Of a DNA stretch of 26,819 nucleotides, positions 1 to 8,295 are shown one piece after another. The notes beneath the pieces are model-generated. The model saw only the letters and a list, made by a program, of their open reading frames with translations, searched no databases and had not been told where the DNA came from. The position numbers were made by a program, and so were the translations under genes. Source of the stretch: a virus; the IMG/VR virus record IMGVR_UViG_3300035670_001080, positions 1-26,819 of that record. The stretch is one strand, 5' to 3'. Position 1 is the stretch's first letter. Each line of letters starts with the position of its first letter.

Positions 1-2
1 TG

Positions 3-1553
3 TGTAAGTGGGGGCTGCTCTGGCTGCTCATGCACAAACCCGGGCCGGCGCTGATTGTCTATCCCAACGACGACGTTGCCACCGAAACCAACCGCGACAG
101 CCTTGAGCCGTTGATGGCTGGCGTCCCAAGGCTAGCGATGGAACTTGAGCGACCCCGCAGCCACCGGCAGGATTCTTATTCTTTCAGCTTTGCGCCGATT
201 CACTTCACCGGCGCCGGGAGCCCGATCATCAGCAAGCCGATCCGCTACATCGTTGGGGACGAGGTGGATTACTGGGTGAGTTACGAGGGCCGCATCTGCA
301 ACGTCATCAACCTGGACAAGCGCGGCCGGACGTTCACCGACGCAAAGCGGGTGCTGGTCTGCTCTCCGACCGTGGCCGACGGAGTCATCTGGGAGCAGTT
401 CCAGGAATCGAGCAGGGGCTGGTGGCATCTGCGCTGCCAAGGTTGCGGACAGCTCACCATGCGCAGCGCCGACGTTCACAATCTCCAATGGAATCTGACC
501 GACGGCGACGAGCCAGAAGTGATACGCGACAGCATCCGGCTTGTCTGCCCGGCCTGCAAGCATGAGCACGCCGAGGTTGACCGGGCGGCGCTCACCAACC
601 AGGGCGCGTTCATACACGAGAGAACAGACCGGAAAGCGGAACACGTCGGATTCCAGTGGGGCGCCCTCGCGACCATGATGCCGCAGCTCAACTGGTTCAA
701 CATCGCCCGCACCCAGATGCAGGCCGGCAAGACCGCCATTGTGGACAAGCAAAAGGAACTGGACAACTCCATACGCGGCATCCCCTGGCTTCCTCGCCGA
801 ACCGAGGCGCCGGCGGTGGTGGCGATCCGGCAGCACTGCGGCCCGGCGCCCGCACCCGAGGACGTGGAGGGGGTGTTTGTGTCTTGCGACACCCAAGATA
901 AATATTTTGTCTACATCGTCCGCGCCGTCCTCAAGAACGAATCCACCGCGCTGCTGGCCTACGGCAAGGCGGCAACGCAGGCCGACCTGTCTGCGGCAAT
1001 TATCGCCGAATATGCCGGTTTATCGCCACTCCTTGCAATAATCGACGAAGGCGGCCACCGCGCCCGCGAGGTTCAACAGTTCGCCGCAGACCGCAAGAAC
1101 GTCCTCACCTACAAGGGCAACCCGCGCATCGGCCGCCGCCAGGTCATCAGCCGGGAAAACAACCGGCTGCTGCTGGTAGAGCCGAGAACTTATCAGGGCG
1201 AGTTGATTTATTATGTCTATGTTCAACTCGATAAGGGGAAATCATATTGGTGGCTGCCCCCCGAGGTGTCGGACGAGTATGTCTCACAGATCGCCGCCGT
1301 CAAGGAAAATCACCGCGTCAAGTCCGGCAACCAGCCCGAGAACTGGCAATCGACGGGCGACGACCATTATTTTGACTGTGAGAAGATGATGCTCGCGTTG
1401 ATCGAGTACGCCAAGCTCAACGTGCCCGCGCAACACTGGCGCAGCAAGGCGCCGGCATGGGCGGGCAAGGGCGGCGAGGTTCGGCTGAAGCCCCGCAAGC
1501 CCGGCACGGGCGGGAGCTGGCTTGGCGGCCGTCATGGCGGGTTCCTGAAGTAG
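3..1553 (+). CDS. terL: Phage terminase large subunit, GpA family (5' partial)
   Basis: This is the DNA-packaging motor ATPase and nuclease that cuts concatemeric DNA and pumps it through the portal. The frame is open to the left edge of the window, so the gene starts outside and the Walker A region is missing; the Met at position 30 is internal. Visible landmarks, counted from that Met: a Walker B-like IVGDEVD at about 74-80, a Cys-pair zinc-ribbon-like segment (CQGCG ... CPACK) at about 135-178, and a GpA-type nuclease domain with SCDTQDKYFVYIV and AIIDEGGHRAREV. A conserved acidic DDHYFDCE lies near the end. The order terminase, connector, portal, protease/capsid matches lambdoid head operons. 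I see the motifs; the function follows from the family. Confidence 0.95.
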   Translation, partial: CKWGLLWLLMHKPGPALIVYPNDDVATETNRDSLEPLMAGVPRLAMELERPRSHRQDSYSFSFAPIHFTGAGSPIISKPIRYIVGDEVDYWVSYEGRICNVINLDKRGRTFTDAKRVLVCSPTVADGVIWEQFQESSRGWWHLRCQGCGQLTMRSADVHNLQWNLTDGDEPEVIRDSIRLVCPACKHEHAEVDRAALTNQGAFIHERTDRKAEHVGFQWGALATMMPQLNWFNIARTQMQAGKTAIVDKQKELDNSIRGIPWLPRRTEAPAVVAIRQHCGPAPAPEDVEGVFVSCDTQDKYFVYIVRAVLKNESTALLAYGKAATQADLSAAIIAEYAGLSPLLAIIDEGGHRAREVQQFAADRKNVLTYKGNPRIGRRQVISRENNRLLLVEPRTYQGELIYYVYVQLDKGKSYWWLPPEVSDEYVSQIAAVKENHRVKSGNQPENWQSTGDDHYFDCEKMMLALIEYAKLNVPAQHWRSKAPAWAGKGGEVRLKPRKPGTGGSWLGGRHGGFLK

Positions 1554-1556
1554 CCG

Positions 1557-1587
1557 GTTGACACCGCGCCAAAGGCAAACGGCGCGG
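1557..1587 (+). promoter_or_regulatory. GTTGAC-N9-AAG intergenic element with hairpin
   Basis: Three bases after the terminase stop codon lies GTTGAC, nine bases, then AAG. The same arrangement recurs after four other stop codons in the window. Here it is followed by a perfect 7-bp stem (CCGCGCC at 1564-1570 with GGCGCGG at 1581-1587). The right arm overlaps the GGAG ribosome site of the next gene, so the hairpin could limit its translation. TTGAC resembles a -35 hexamer but no -10 follows at the right distance. Function unknown. Confidence 0.4.
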
Positions 1588-1595
1588 AGTTGACA

Positions 1596-2171
1596 ATGGC
1601 CATTGCCACCGTCCCCGAGGTCGAACCGACCTCGTTTTTTGTCGGCGACAGCCTCACCTGGAAGATATCCGACGCTGACTATGCGCCGGGAACGTGGACG
1701 CTGAAATACGCGCTGGTCAACGCCAGCGCGCAAATCCTCATCACCTCGACCAGCTCCGACGGATACCACCTTGTCGAGGTCGCCGCCACCACCACCGACG
1801 ACTACATCCCCGGCACCTACACCTGGTATAGCTACGTTGAGAACGCGCTGGCAACCGAGCGGTACAACCGCCGCACCGGCATCGTCGAGATCAAGCCCAA
1901 CTACGCCGTCAAGACCGGCGGCTACGACGCCCGCACCTGGACGAAGATCACCCTCGACGCCATCCAAGCCCGCCTCTCCGGCAACGCCAGCACCGCCCAG
2001 TTATCGCGCCGCGTCGGGGATCTGTCCGTGCAGGAGATGAGCCTGGACCAGCTCCTTGACGTGGAGGCGAAGCTGAAGGCCCGCTATGAGGCCGAGGTGG
2101 AAAGCGAGAACCTCAACAATGGCCGCCGGCAATACGCCAATAAGGTCAAGACAAGGTTCGTCGACGCATGA
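1596..2171 (+). CDS. gpW-like head-tail connector with N-terminal Ig-like domain
   Basis: A 191-residue protein lies between terminase and portal, the position of lambda gpW. Residues 1 to about 105 are beta-rich and Ig-like (FVGDSLTWKI, GTYTWYSYVEN). The C-terminal part is helical and gpW-like: YDARTWTKITLDAIQARLSG, then DLSVQEMSLDQLLDVEAKL. I chose ATG 1596 because GGAG at 1586-1589 sits six bases upstream; TTG at 1590 in the same frame has no room for a ribosome site. gpW closes the packaged head and prepares tail attachment. The Ig-like domain may decorate the neck. Its stop codon overlaps the portal start (ATGA). The assignment rests on position and the C-terminal pattern. Confidence 0.72.
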   Translation: MAIATVPEVEPTSFFVGDSLTWKISDADYAPGTWTLKYALVNASAQILITSTSSDGYHLVEVAATTTDDYIPGTYTWYSYVENALATERYNRRTGIVEIKPNYAVKTGGYDARTWTKITLDAIQARLSGNASTAQLSRRVGDLSVQEMSLDQLLDVEAKLKARYEAEVESENLNNGRRQYANKVKTRFVDA

Positions 2172-3649
2172 ACATCCTAGGGTGGGAAATCAGCCGCAAG
2201 AAGGTTGCGCCCGCGACCCGGCGCCGCGACTTCGCCGCCGCGAAGATCGCCAACAGCGTCAACGACTTCACGCAATCCCTCTGCGACCTCAACGACGACA
2301 TCAACGCCGGGCTGTACAAGATACGCGCCCGCACCCGTGACCGGGCAAAAAATTCCTGCTGGTATCGGCGCTACATCGAAACCAGCCAGCGTAACATCAT
2401 CGGCCCCAACGGGATACGTCTTAACGTCCGCGCCCGCAACCCCGACGGCAAGCTCGACGCACTTGCCAACGCGCTGATAGAAAACGCGTGGGCGGATTGG
2501 GGCAAGGCCGCCAACTGCACCCCGGCCGGCATCCTCTCCTGGTACGACCTGCAGCTATGGGCCGTTCAGAGCATGAAGGTGGACGGCGAGTTCTTCCTCC
2601 AGAAGGTTCGCGGCAAGCAGGGCGGGAAGTACGGATATGCGCTGCAGCCGATGGACGCCGCGCTGTGCGACGTGAACTACAACCGCGCCAAGGAACAGAG
2701 CAAGCCGGCCATCGTGAACGGCGTCGAGGTGGACGAATGGCGCCGCCCCCTGGCCTATTACTTCGCCGAAAACATGAGCACCCTGCGGGGCGTCCTCGGC
2801 GGGGCCAGCGCCAACCATCGGCGCATCCCGGCGAGCGATGTAATCCATGGCTTCTGGACAGAGGGCGCAGGGCAGACGCGGGGATTTCCCGACGCCGTTG
2901 GGGCGCTGGTCGCCCTGCATCACCTCGACAAGGTTAGTGAGGCAGAGGTAATCGCCGCCCGCGCCGCCGCCTGCAAGATGGGATTCTACAAGCCCGAATC
3001 GGGAGCCGGTGGGCCGGGTGCGCTCGGCGACGACAAGGACGGCACCGACCTGGTGAGCGATGCGGAGCCGGGGCTGTTTCAGATTCTGCCGAAGGGGTAC
3101 GACTTCAAGGATTACGACCCGAAGCATCCGACCGCCAACTACCGGGATTTCGTCAAGACCCAGCTCCGCGAGGTTGCCGCCGGCTTGCGCCTGTCCTACA
3201 ACGACTTCGCCAACGATTTGGAAGGCGTCAACTTCTCCTCGATTCGTGGCGGCGTCCTTGCCGAGCGCGACTCCTGGATGGTTCAGCAGCAATGGTGGAT
3301 TGACCACCTCTGCCGTCCGGTCTTCGCCGAATGGCTGACGTTTGCGCTGGTCTCCGGCCAGCTCGGCAATCTCCCTGTGAGCAAGTACGACAAGTTCCAC
3401 GCCGACTCATGGCTCCCGCGCCGGTGGCAGTGGGTTGACCCGCTGAAGGACGCGGAGGCTTGCAAGCTCCAGCGCGACCAGGGTTGGAAGAGCGATCAGC
3501 AGATCGTCGCGGAGCAGGGCAACGACCTGGACGAGGTGATGGAGCAGATCGAGGCCGACAAGGAAACCCAGGACTCCGCCGGGTTTGAGCGGCCAAGCGC
3601 AAGCAAACCCACGGTTGACAATCCCGCAACAGACGAGGACAAACCATGA
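2168..3649 (+). CDS. Phage portal protein, lambda family
   Basis: A 493-residue portal subunit, predicted to form the dodecameric ring at the capsid vertex through which DNA enters and leaves. Recognisable family features include an early DDINAGLYKIRARTRDRAKN segment, NPDGKLDALANALIENAW, DVIHGFWTEGAGQTRGFPDA, and the lambda-type block with LRLSYNDFANDLEGVNFSS followed by SIRGGVLAERDSW. The C-terminal tail is acidic and low in complexity. Length agrees with lambda gpB (about 530). It starts within the stop of the upstream connector (ATGA) and ends overlapping the capsid fusion start (ATGA), so the three genes are probably translationally coupled. Confidence 0.95.
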   Translation: MNILGWEISRKKVAPATRRRDFAAAKIANSVNDFTQSLCDLNDDINAGLYKIRARTRDRAKNSCWYRRYIETSQRNIIGPNGIRLNVRARNPDGKLDALANALIENAWADWGKAANCTPAGILSWYDLQLWAVQSMKVDGEFFLQKVRGKQGGKYGYALQPMDAALCDVNYNRAKEQSKPAIVNGVEVDEWRRPLAYYFAENMSTLRGVLGGASANHRRIPASDVIHGFWTEGAGQTRGFPDAVGALVALHHLDKVSEAEVIAARAAACKMGFYKPESGAGGPGALGDDKDGTDLVSDAEPGLFQILPKGYDFKDYDPKHPTANYRDFVKTQLREVAAGLRLSYNDFANDLEGVNFSSIRGGVLAERDSWMVQQQWWIDHLCRPVFAEWLTFALVSGQLGNLPVSKYDKFHADSWLPRRWQWVDPLKDAEACKLQRDQGWKSDQQIVAEQGNDLDEVMEQIEADKETQDSAGFERPSASKPTVDNPATDEDKP

Positions 3650-5601
3650 AGCTGCCAGTCCAGTTCCGCACCATGTCAATCGAGAAGCAGGACGCCCCGG
3701 CGGACAGCCGGAACGTCAAGCTGTCGTTTTCCAGCGAGGCGCCCTACCAGCGCTCGTTTGGCGTGGAGATTCTTGACCATCAACCGCAATCCGTTGACCT
3801 CTCCCGGCTCAATGACGGGGCACCCCTGCTGCTGAACCACGATACCGAGAAGCAGGTCGGCGTGGTTGAGCAGGCTGGCGTCGGCGACGGCAAGGGCAGC
3901 GCCGAGGTGCGGTTCGGCAAGTCGGCGTTTGCCGAGGAAATCTTCCGCGACGTCAAGGATGGCATCCGGCGCAAGGTCAGCGTGGCCTACCGGGTGCTGG
4001 ACATGATCGAAGAGAAGGCCGAGAGCGAGGCGGAAAAGGTGTTCCGCGTCGTCAACTGGCAACCGCTTGAGATTTCCATCGTCGGCATCCCCGCCGACAA
4101 TACCGTCGGCGTCGGCCGCGAGGCCGAGCTGAAGGCCGAGAACGAAGTGAAGGTCACCAAGCTGGACGAGCCAGCCAAGGCAGAGGGAACGGCGCAAAGT
4201 AACGCCAAGTCCGCGTCGCCGGACGAGGCCGCCGCGAAGACCGCCGAGGCCGGCAAGTCCGTTCCCGAAAGCAAGCAACCGCAACAGGCAACAATCCAAG
4301 TGAAGGAAACGAAAATGCCCGAAAACGCCATCGATCTGGTCGCCGCCGAGCGCGCGCGCGTCCAGGAAATCCTCGCCGTCGGCGAGAAGTGCGGATGCCT
4401 CGACGAGGCCCGCATCGCCGTCCGCGACGGGAAGAGCGAGCACGAGTTCAAGGACTGGGTGCTCAAGGAGAAGTTCAAGGCCGTGCCCGCTCCGTCCCCG
4501 GAGATCGGCATGTCCGAGAAGGAAATCGGCCAGTGGTCGCTCCTGGACGGCGTGCGCCAGCTCGCCGACCGGAAGCAGGTCTCCGGCATCATCAAGGAGG
4601 CGTCAGACGCCGCCGCGAAGGTGTACGGCAAGCCCGCCCGCGGCTTCTACATCCCCTACGATGTGCAGAAGCGCGACGCCACCATCGGCACGACCACCAC
4701 CGGCGGCTACACCGGCACGTCCAAGCTGGGCTCGTTCGTCGACGCCCTGGACAATGCGATGGTTGTAGTCAAGGCCGGCGCGACCGTGCTGCGCGGCCTG
4801 TCCGGCAACACCGCCCTGTACCTGCCCCGTGCGACCGCCCACGCGACCAGCTACTACGTCTCCGAGGCTGGCGGCCTGACCGAAGGCCAGTGGACCCTGG
4901 CGCAAGTCGCGCTCACCCCGAAGATCGTCGGCGCCTACACCGAGATCACCCGGCAGCTCCTGCTCCAGAGCTCGTTCGACGCGGAGAACCTGGTCCGTAA
5001 CGACCTGATGAAGAGCACGGCCCTGGCCATCGACCTCGCGGCGCTGTACGGCAATCCGAGCGGCACCACGACCCTCGCGACCCAGCCCATCGGCATCCTG
5101 AACAACACGACCATCACGCGCACGTCCCTCGGCACGACCTGCCTCGGCGACATCCCGACCTACAGCGACATGATCGGGATGCAGACCACCGTCGGCACCG
5201 CCAACGGGTTCGGCGAGAAGATGTGCTACATCACAAACCACACCATCCGCGGCAAGCTGAAGACCACCGCCAGCTCTACGGCCATCGCCGGGCTCGGGTT
5301 CGTCTGCCAGCGCGTGGACGGCGAGGACCAGATCGACGGGTTCCCGCTCTACGTCACCAACCAGATTCCGACCACCATCCCGCTCCCGAGCACCACGCTC
5401 GGCGCGACCGGCTCCGGCATCGTGTTCGGCGACATGAGCCAGCTGCTGATCGGGTTCTGGGGCCAGGACGTCCTGGTCGACCCCTACACCGTCGCCACCA
5501 GCGGCCTGACCCGCGTCATCGTCTTTACCGACTTCGACGTGGCTCCCCGCCAGCCCGGCGCGTTCGTCCGCGTGACCGACGCGCTCGCCAGCACGACCTG
5601 A
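3646..5601 (+). CDS. Prohead protease / major capsid protein fusion (HK97 fold)
   Basis: A 651-residue fusion. Residues about 30-160 form an HK97 gp4-like serine protease: NHDTEKQVG places a catalytic His at 65, RRKVSVAYRV a Ser at 112, and LEISIVGIPADN an acidic partner near 142 or 151. Residues about 160-290 are charged, Ala/Lys/Glu-rich and scaffold (delta)-like. Residues about 290-651 are an HK97-fold capsid protein with the N-arm, LSGNTALYLPR and FTDFDVAPRQPGAFVRVTDA near the end. The protease should cleave the scaffold part during maturation. An in-frame internal ATG at 4315 with a good ribosome site could make capsid protein without protease. A terminator-like hairpin follows the gene. 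Confidence 0.93.
   Translation: MKLPVQFRTMSIEKQDAPADSRNVKLSFSSEAPYQRSFGVEILDHQPQSVDLSRLNDGAPLLLNHDTEKQVGVVEQAGVGDGKGSAEVRFGKSAFAEEIFRDVKDGIRRKVSVAYRVLDMIEEKAESEAEKVFRVVNWQPLEISIVGIPADNTVGVGREAELKAENEVKVTKLDEPAKAEGTAQSNAKSASPDEAAAKTAEAGKSVPESKQPQQATIQVKETKMPENAIDLVAAERARVQEILAVGEKCGCLDEARIAVRDGKSEHEFKDWVLKEKFKAVPAPSPEIGMSEKEIGQWSLLDGVRQLADRKQVSGIIKEASDAAAKVYGKPARGFYIPYDVQKRDATIGTTTTGGYTGTSKLGSFVDALDNAMVVVKAGATVLRGLSGNTALYLPRATAHATSYYVSEAGGLTEGQWTLAQVALTPKIVGAYTEITRQLLLQSSFDAENLVRNDLMKSTALAIDLAALYGNPSGTTTLATQPIGILNNTTITRTSLGTTCLGDIPTYSDMIGMQTTVGTANGFGEKMCYITNHTIRGKLKTTASSTAIAGLGFVCQRVDGEDQIDGFPLYVTNQIPTTIPLPSTTLGATGSGIVFGDMSQLLIGFWGQDVLVDPYTVATSGLTRVIVFTDFDVAPRQPGAFVRVTDALASTT
4303..4317 (+). 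promoter_or_regulatory. Internal ribosome site and in-frame start in the protease/capsid fusion
   Basis: AAGGA at 4303-4307 lies seven bases before an in-frame ATG at 4315 (Met 224 of the fusion). Initiation here would give a 428-residue scaffold-plus-capsid product without the protease. This resembles lambda C/Nu3, where a nested start supplies scaffold in excess. Its use is inferred. Confidence 0.5.
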
Positions 5602-5617
5602 CCGTAACGTTCGCAAC

Positions 5618-5650
5618 CCCCGGGGGCGGCTTGCCCCCGGGGCTCTTTCC
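5618..5650 (+). terminator. Rho-independent terminator-like hairpin after the capsid gene
   Basis: A perfect 10-bp GC stem (5618-5627 pairs with 5633-5642) with loop GGCTT is followed by CTCTTTCC. The T tract is weak, so read-through is likely. That would give high capsid transcript and less of the downstream genes. It lies in the 83-base gap before the next gene. Confidence 0.65.
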
Positions 5651-5684
5651 TCAAGCGGGCAAGTTTGCAAAGGCAGGAGGCAGC

Positions 5685-6413
5685 ATGGAGGAGGATACCC
5701 GCGTCGTCGTCTCCGGGCTCTACGGCCTGACCGTATGTCCGGCGATTCCCGATTTGGCACCCGGATTGCGCTACCACGGCGCACCCCTATGGACGGTGAA
5801 CTCCTGGCCGTGGTCGATGGCGGCGAAGTTCTACAGGCCGGCCCGCATCTTCAACCTGCACAACGATCTCAAGGTCTGCATCGAAAACCTCGGCGTGGAC
5901 TTTGAGAAGCACGTCGGCGAGCCGTACGACAAGGCCATCGCCGACGGCGTCGAGATATGGCTGTCAGAGCCGACGCCGCGCTTTCCCGGGGCCAGGATAT
6001 ACCCGTTCGCCGAGGTCAAGGCGTGGCTGGGCGTCAACGATTGGTTCTTCACCTCGTCCATTTCCTATATGCTCGCCCTGGCCTACTACGAGGGTCGCAA
6101 GGACGTCGCCCTACGCTGCGTGAGCATGGCCAACGATGACGAATACTACTGGCAGGCGCTCGGCATCCTCTACGCCATCCGCAGGGGCGAGGAACATGGG
6201 TGCTACACGGACTGCCCCAACCGCGTGATAATGGAAGCCAGGTTCACCCCGGACGATTTCCGCTGGTATGAGCAGGGCTTCGACGCCGACACGCCCGAGG
6301 ACGTCAAGAAGAGCCTGTATCGCTGCGAAAAGCCCTATCACGTCATGGACAGGTTCGAGCAGGAACCGTATGCGGCGCGGGCGCTAGCGCACAAGCGGCG
6401 GAGGTTCATGTGA
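5685..6413 (+). CDS. Rossmann-like phage protein of unknown function, paralogue A
   Basis: A 242-residue protein starting at ATG 5685 behind GCAGGAGGCAG. It belongs to a family I recognise from phage head modules, typically with an N-terminal glycine/hydrophobic strand, W-x-x-N-x-W (here LWTVNSWPW), a FNLHNDL segment, IWLSEPTPRFPGARIYPF and a late WFFTSSISYMLALAYYEG helix. The pattern recalls Rossmann-like DUF115/MptE-type folds, but no catalytic function is established. It is the first of two adjacent paralogues. Its stop is overlapped by the next gene's GTG start. The longer open frame upstream of 5685 is a shadow of the capsid gene. Function unknown; DNA packaging, head decoration and sugar-nucleotide chemistry are all open. 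Confidence 0.8.
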   Translation: MEEDTRVVVSGLYGLTVCPAIPDLAPGLRYHGAPLWTVNSWPWSMAAKFYRPARIFNLHNDLKVCIENLGVDFEKHVGEPYDKAIADGVEIWLSEPTPRFPGARIYPFAEVKAWLGVNDWFFTSSISYMLALAYYEGRKDVALRCVSMANDDEYYWQALGILYAIRRGEEHGCYTDCPNRVIMEARFTPDDFRWYEQGFDADTPEDVKKSLYRCEKPYHVMDRFEQEPYAARALAHKRRRFM

Positions 6414-7144
6414 GCCGTCCGCTGGTCATCGCCGGACTCTATGCGCCCATGGTGCAAGGGCCAATCGACGGCATGGCGCCGGGGGAGAGACTGGCCGACG
6501 CGGAGCTGTGGACGCTCAATGACTGGCACGTCACCGGCGCGGCAAGGCATCACCGGCCCGACCGTGTGTTCAACCTTCATGACGACCTGCCAGGCACCGT
6601 CGCCCGCCTGCCGTTTCAGGCCACGCTTGAGGAGTTCTACGGCAAGCCCTATGACGCGCTGGCCACGCAAGGAACGCAGATCTGGCTGTCTGAGCCGTGC
6701 GCCAGGTTCCCCGCCGCAAGGATATACCCGTTCGAGGGAGTTCGGCGCGAACTGGCGCTGGGGGACTGGTTCTTTTCAAGCTCGCTCTGCTACATGCTGG
6801 CGCTGGCCTACCATGAAGGGCGCAAGGAAATCGCCATCCGTCGCGTAATGCTCGACGGGGAGGACGAGTACCGCTACCAGGCGCTCGGGCTCGTCTATGC
6901 CCTGCATCTGTGCGATTCCTGGGGCGTCAGCGTGGATGCCCCCATGCGGCTCATGTGGGAGCAGCGGTTCACCGACGCCGACCTCAAGGCGCTGGAAAGC
7001 GGCGAAGCCCGCGATGGCATCTACAGGATCGACGTCCCGTATCACCGGCTGGACAGGTTTGCGCGGGAGCGGCTGGAAGCCGAGCAGATGGGTAAAAACA
7101 AAAGCAAGGGCATCGGAAACAACCTCGAAAGGAGACGGCCATGA
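6410..7144 (+). CDS. Rossmann-like phage protein of unknown function, paralogue B
   Basis: A 244-residue tandem paralogue of the preceding gene, starting at GTG 6410, which overlaps the upstream TGA by three bases. It shares LWTLNDWHV, FNLHDDL, IWLSEPCARFPAARIYPF, DWFFSSSLCYMLALAYHEGR and a Tyr-Gln-Ala-Leu-Gly segment. The two align along nearly their full length by eye but have diverged clearly, so the duplication is not recent. The C-terminus has an extra Lys/Arg tail (MGKNKSKGIGNNLERRRP). Possible roles are a heteromer with paralogue A or divergence to another substrate. The function is not known. Confidence 0.8.
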   Translation: MSRPLVIAGLYAPMVQGPIDGMAPGERLADAELWTLNDWHVTGAARHHRPDRVFNLHDDLPGTVARLPFQATLEEFYGKPYDALATQGTQIWLSEPCARFPAARIYPFEGVRRELALGDWFFSSSLCYMLALAYHEGRKEIAIRRVMLDGEDEYRYQALGLVYALHLCDSWGVSVDAPMRLMWEQRFTDADLKALESGEARDGIYRIDVPYHRLDRFARERLEAEQMGKNKSKGIGNNLERRRP

Positions 7145-7407
7145 GCCAGAGGTACAAGATCACATGGTACGGCGGCAAGGTGTGCGAGGGCGACCATGAG
7201 AATTTCGAGGCCGCCTGCAAGTTCGCCAACGCCTACGGCGGGCTGGTCAAGAAAGTCGAGCGCGTTGATCCGGCTGAATACCAGAAGCCGGTCGAGATGG
7301 ATTGCACCCACAGCCCCGGCCAGGTCGAGCAGGAGCTGGAAGACGACCGGCGCAAGGACCGCATGATCCGCACAGGCAAGACGCCGAACGTCCGCAAGCG
7401 CGGTTGA
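7141..7407 (+). CDS. Small hypothetical protein, 88 aa
   Basis: An unrecognised charged protein starting with an ATGA overlap to paralogue B and preceded by AAAGGAGACGGCC, a strong ribosome site. The N-terminal half looks like a compact beta-alpha unit (RYKITWYGGKVCEGDH, then a helix FEAACKFANAYGGL). The C-terminal third is strongly charged and probably disordered. Its TGA stop lies inside the GTTGAC element at 7403. Confidence 0.7.
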   Translation: MSQRYKITWYGGKVCEGDHENFEAACKFANAYGGLVKKVERVDPAEYQKPVEMDCTHSPGQVEQELEDDRRKDRMIRTGKTPNVRKRG

Positions 7408-7420
7408 CTTTCGCCCCAAG
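7403..7420 (+). promoter_or_regulatory. GTTGAC-N9-AAG intergenic element
   Basis: GTTGAC at 7403-7408, nine bases, then AAG at 7418-7420. Here the stop codon TGA of the 7141 gene is inside the element. The next start (ATG 7436) follows 28 bases after GTTGAC ends. A second GTTGAC lies between the ribosome site and that ATG. Confidence 0.35.
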
Positions 7421-7435
7421 GTGAGGAGTTGACCG

Positions 7436-7738
7436 ATGGCCACCAGCTTTACCGGCGTGCTTGATCATTTCTTCGCCGACACGGGGTTCACCGTGACGGC
7501 GAGCATATCGTCGGTCAATTACACCGTCGTGCGGATGCACCGCGACGACAGCCGGACCATCCTTGACGCCGGCGAATCCGACGACGTGGCGTTTGATATC
7601 CTCGTCAAGTCGTCGGACGTGACCGTCGCCGTCGGCAACGCCGTGACCATCGACAGCGTTGTCTACCGCGTTAAGACCATCCACAAGGACGGGGCCGGGC
7701 TGACCCAACGCTGCGCCCTGGTGGAGCAGTACGGATGA
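7436..7738 (+). CDS. Head-tail joining protein candidate (gpFII/stopper-like)
   Basis: A 100-residue beta-rich protein. The C-terminal pattern VTIDSVVYRVKTIHKDGAG followed by LTQRCALVEQYG resembles the small phage head-tail connectors of the gpFII/stopper type, where a strand carrying V-x-Y-R-V precedes a DG turn. It starts at ATG 7436 behind GAGGAG at 7423-7428 and ends with an ATGA overlap to the next gene. Position after the head genes and before the tail completion genes agrees with a neck role. Sequence alone cannot prove it. Confidence 0.6.
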   Translation: MATSFTGVLDHFFADTGFTVTASISSVNYTVVRMHRDDSRTILDAGESDDVAFDILVKSSDVTVAVGNAVTIDSVVYRVKTIHKDGAGLTQRCALVEQYG

Positions 7739-8295
7739 TCAGCGTGCAAATGACCCCCGCAAGCAAGGCGAAGCTGGAGCGCCTTGCTGACGAGATGCAG
7801 CGCACCACCGGCGCGGAGATGAAAAAGGTCATCCGCAACGTCGGCCGCGACCTGTGCTACGCGGCGCTGGCGCTGACGCCTGCCGTCAAGGCGAAACGCG
7901 GCCCGGTGTGGCTGTCCTACAAGAAGCTCCATGCATGGGTTCCCTGGCATCGCACGAACGCACCTGGCGGCATTCGGCGCGTTGATTCGGGCGGAGGATT
8001 GACCAAGGCCGGTTGGATGGCGGCGCTGGCCAAGCTGGGAGCGAAGGTGCGGAAAGTACCCGGCGGCATGGTGCTTGCGTGGGGCATCGAGCGCCAATCC
8101 CAATCCAACGGCAAGGCGGGTCTGGTCTGTGGCAACGCCGCCCCGTGGATAGAGGATTTCGACAAGGGGCGCAATCCGATGCGCCACCCCCTGCATATCA
8201 CCGAACGCGCCGCCCAGCAGGTTGCCGCCAAGATGGACGAGAGGCTTAACAAGATGGCGGCGGCGGTCGCCAGGAGATGGGAAGGGACACGCTAA
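7735..8295 (+). CDS. Tail completion / HK97 gp10-like protein candidate
   Basis: A 186-residue basic protein. The N-terminus is a long amphipathic helix (MISVQMTPASKAKLERLADE), then VIRNVGRDLCYAALALTPAVKAKRGP, a form often seen in gp10-like and lambda Z-like neck proteins (helix, then a strand with a PVKTG-like segment). The C-terminus is again helical and basic. It overlaps the preceding stop (ATGA), and its own stop overlaps the next ATG by one base (TAATG). Placement second after the joining protein supports tail completion. Assignment by position and general architecture only. Confidence 0.5.
   Translation: MISVQMTPASKAKLERLADEMQRTTGAEMKKVIRNVGRDLCYAALALTPAVKAKRGPVWLSYKKLHAWVPWHRTNAPGGIRRVDSGGGLTKAGWMAALAKLGAKVRKVPGGMVLAWGIERQSQSNGKAGLVCGNAAPWIEDFDKGRNPMRHPLHITERAAQQVAAKMDERLNKMAAAVARRWEGTR

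Noticed and set aside
132-896. Long minus-strand open frame opposite the terminase gene
   Set aside because: It lies antiparallel to a gene with clear terminase motifs; its product is Arg/Ala/Val-rich with no domain, typical of a high-GC shadow frame.
1558-1563. TTGACA as a sigma-70 -35 box
   Set aside because: No -10-like hexamer occurs 15-19 bases downstream; the sequence there is GC-rich. Kept only as part of the GTTGAC element.
4603-5784. Minus-strand 393-residue frame under the capsid gene
   Set aside because: Codon-position mirror of a strongly biased GC-rich gene; Gly/Arg-rich product with no known pattern.
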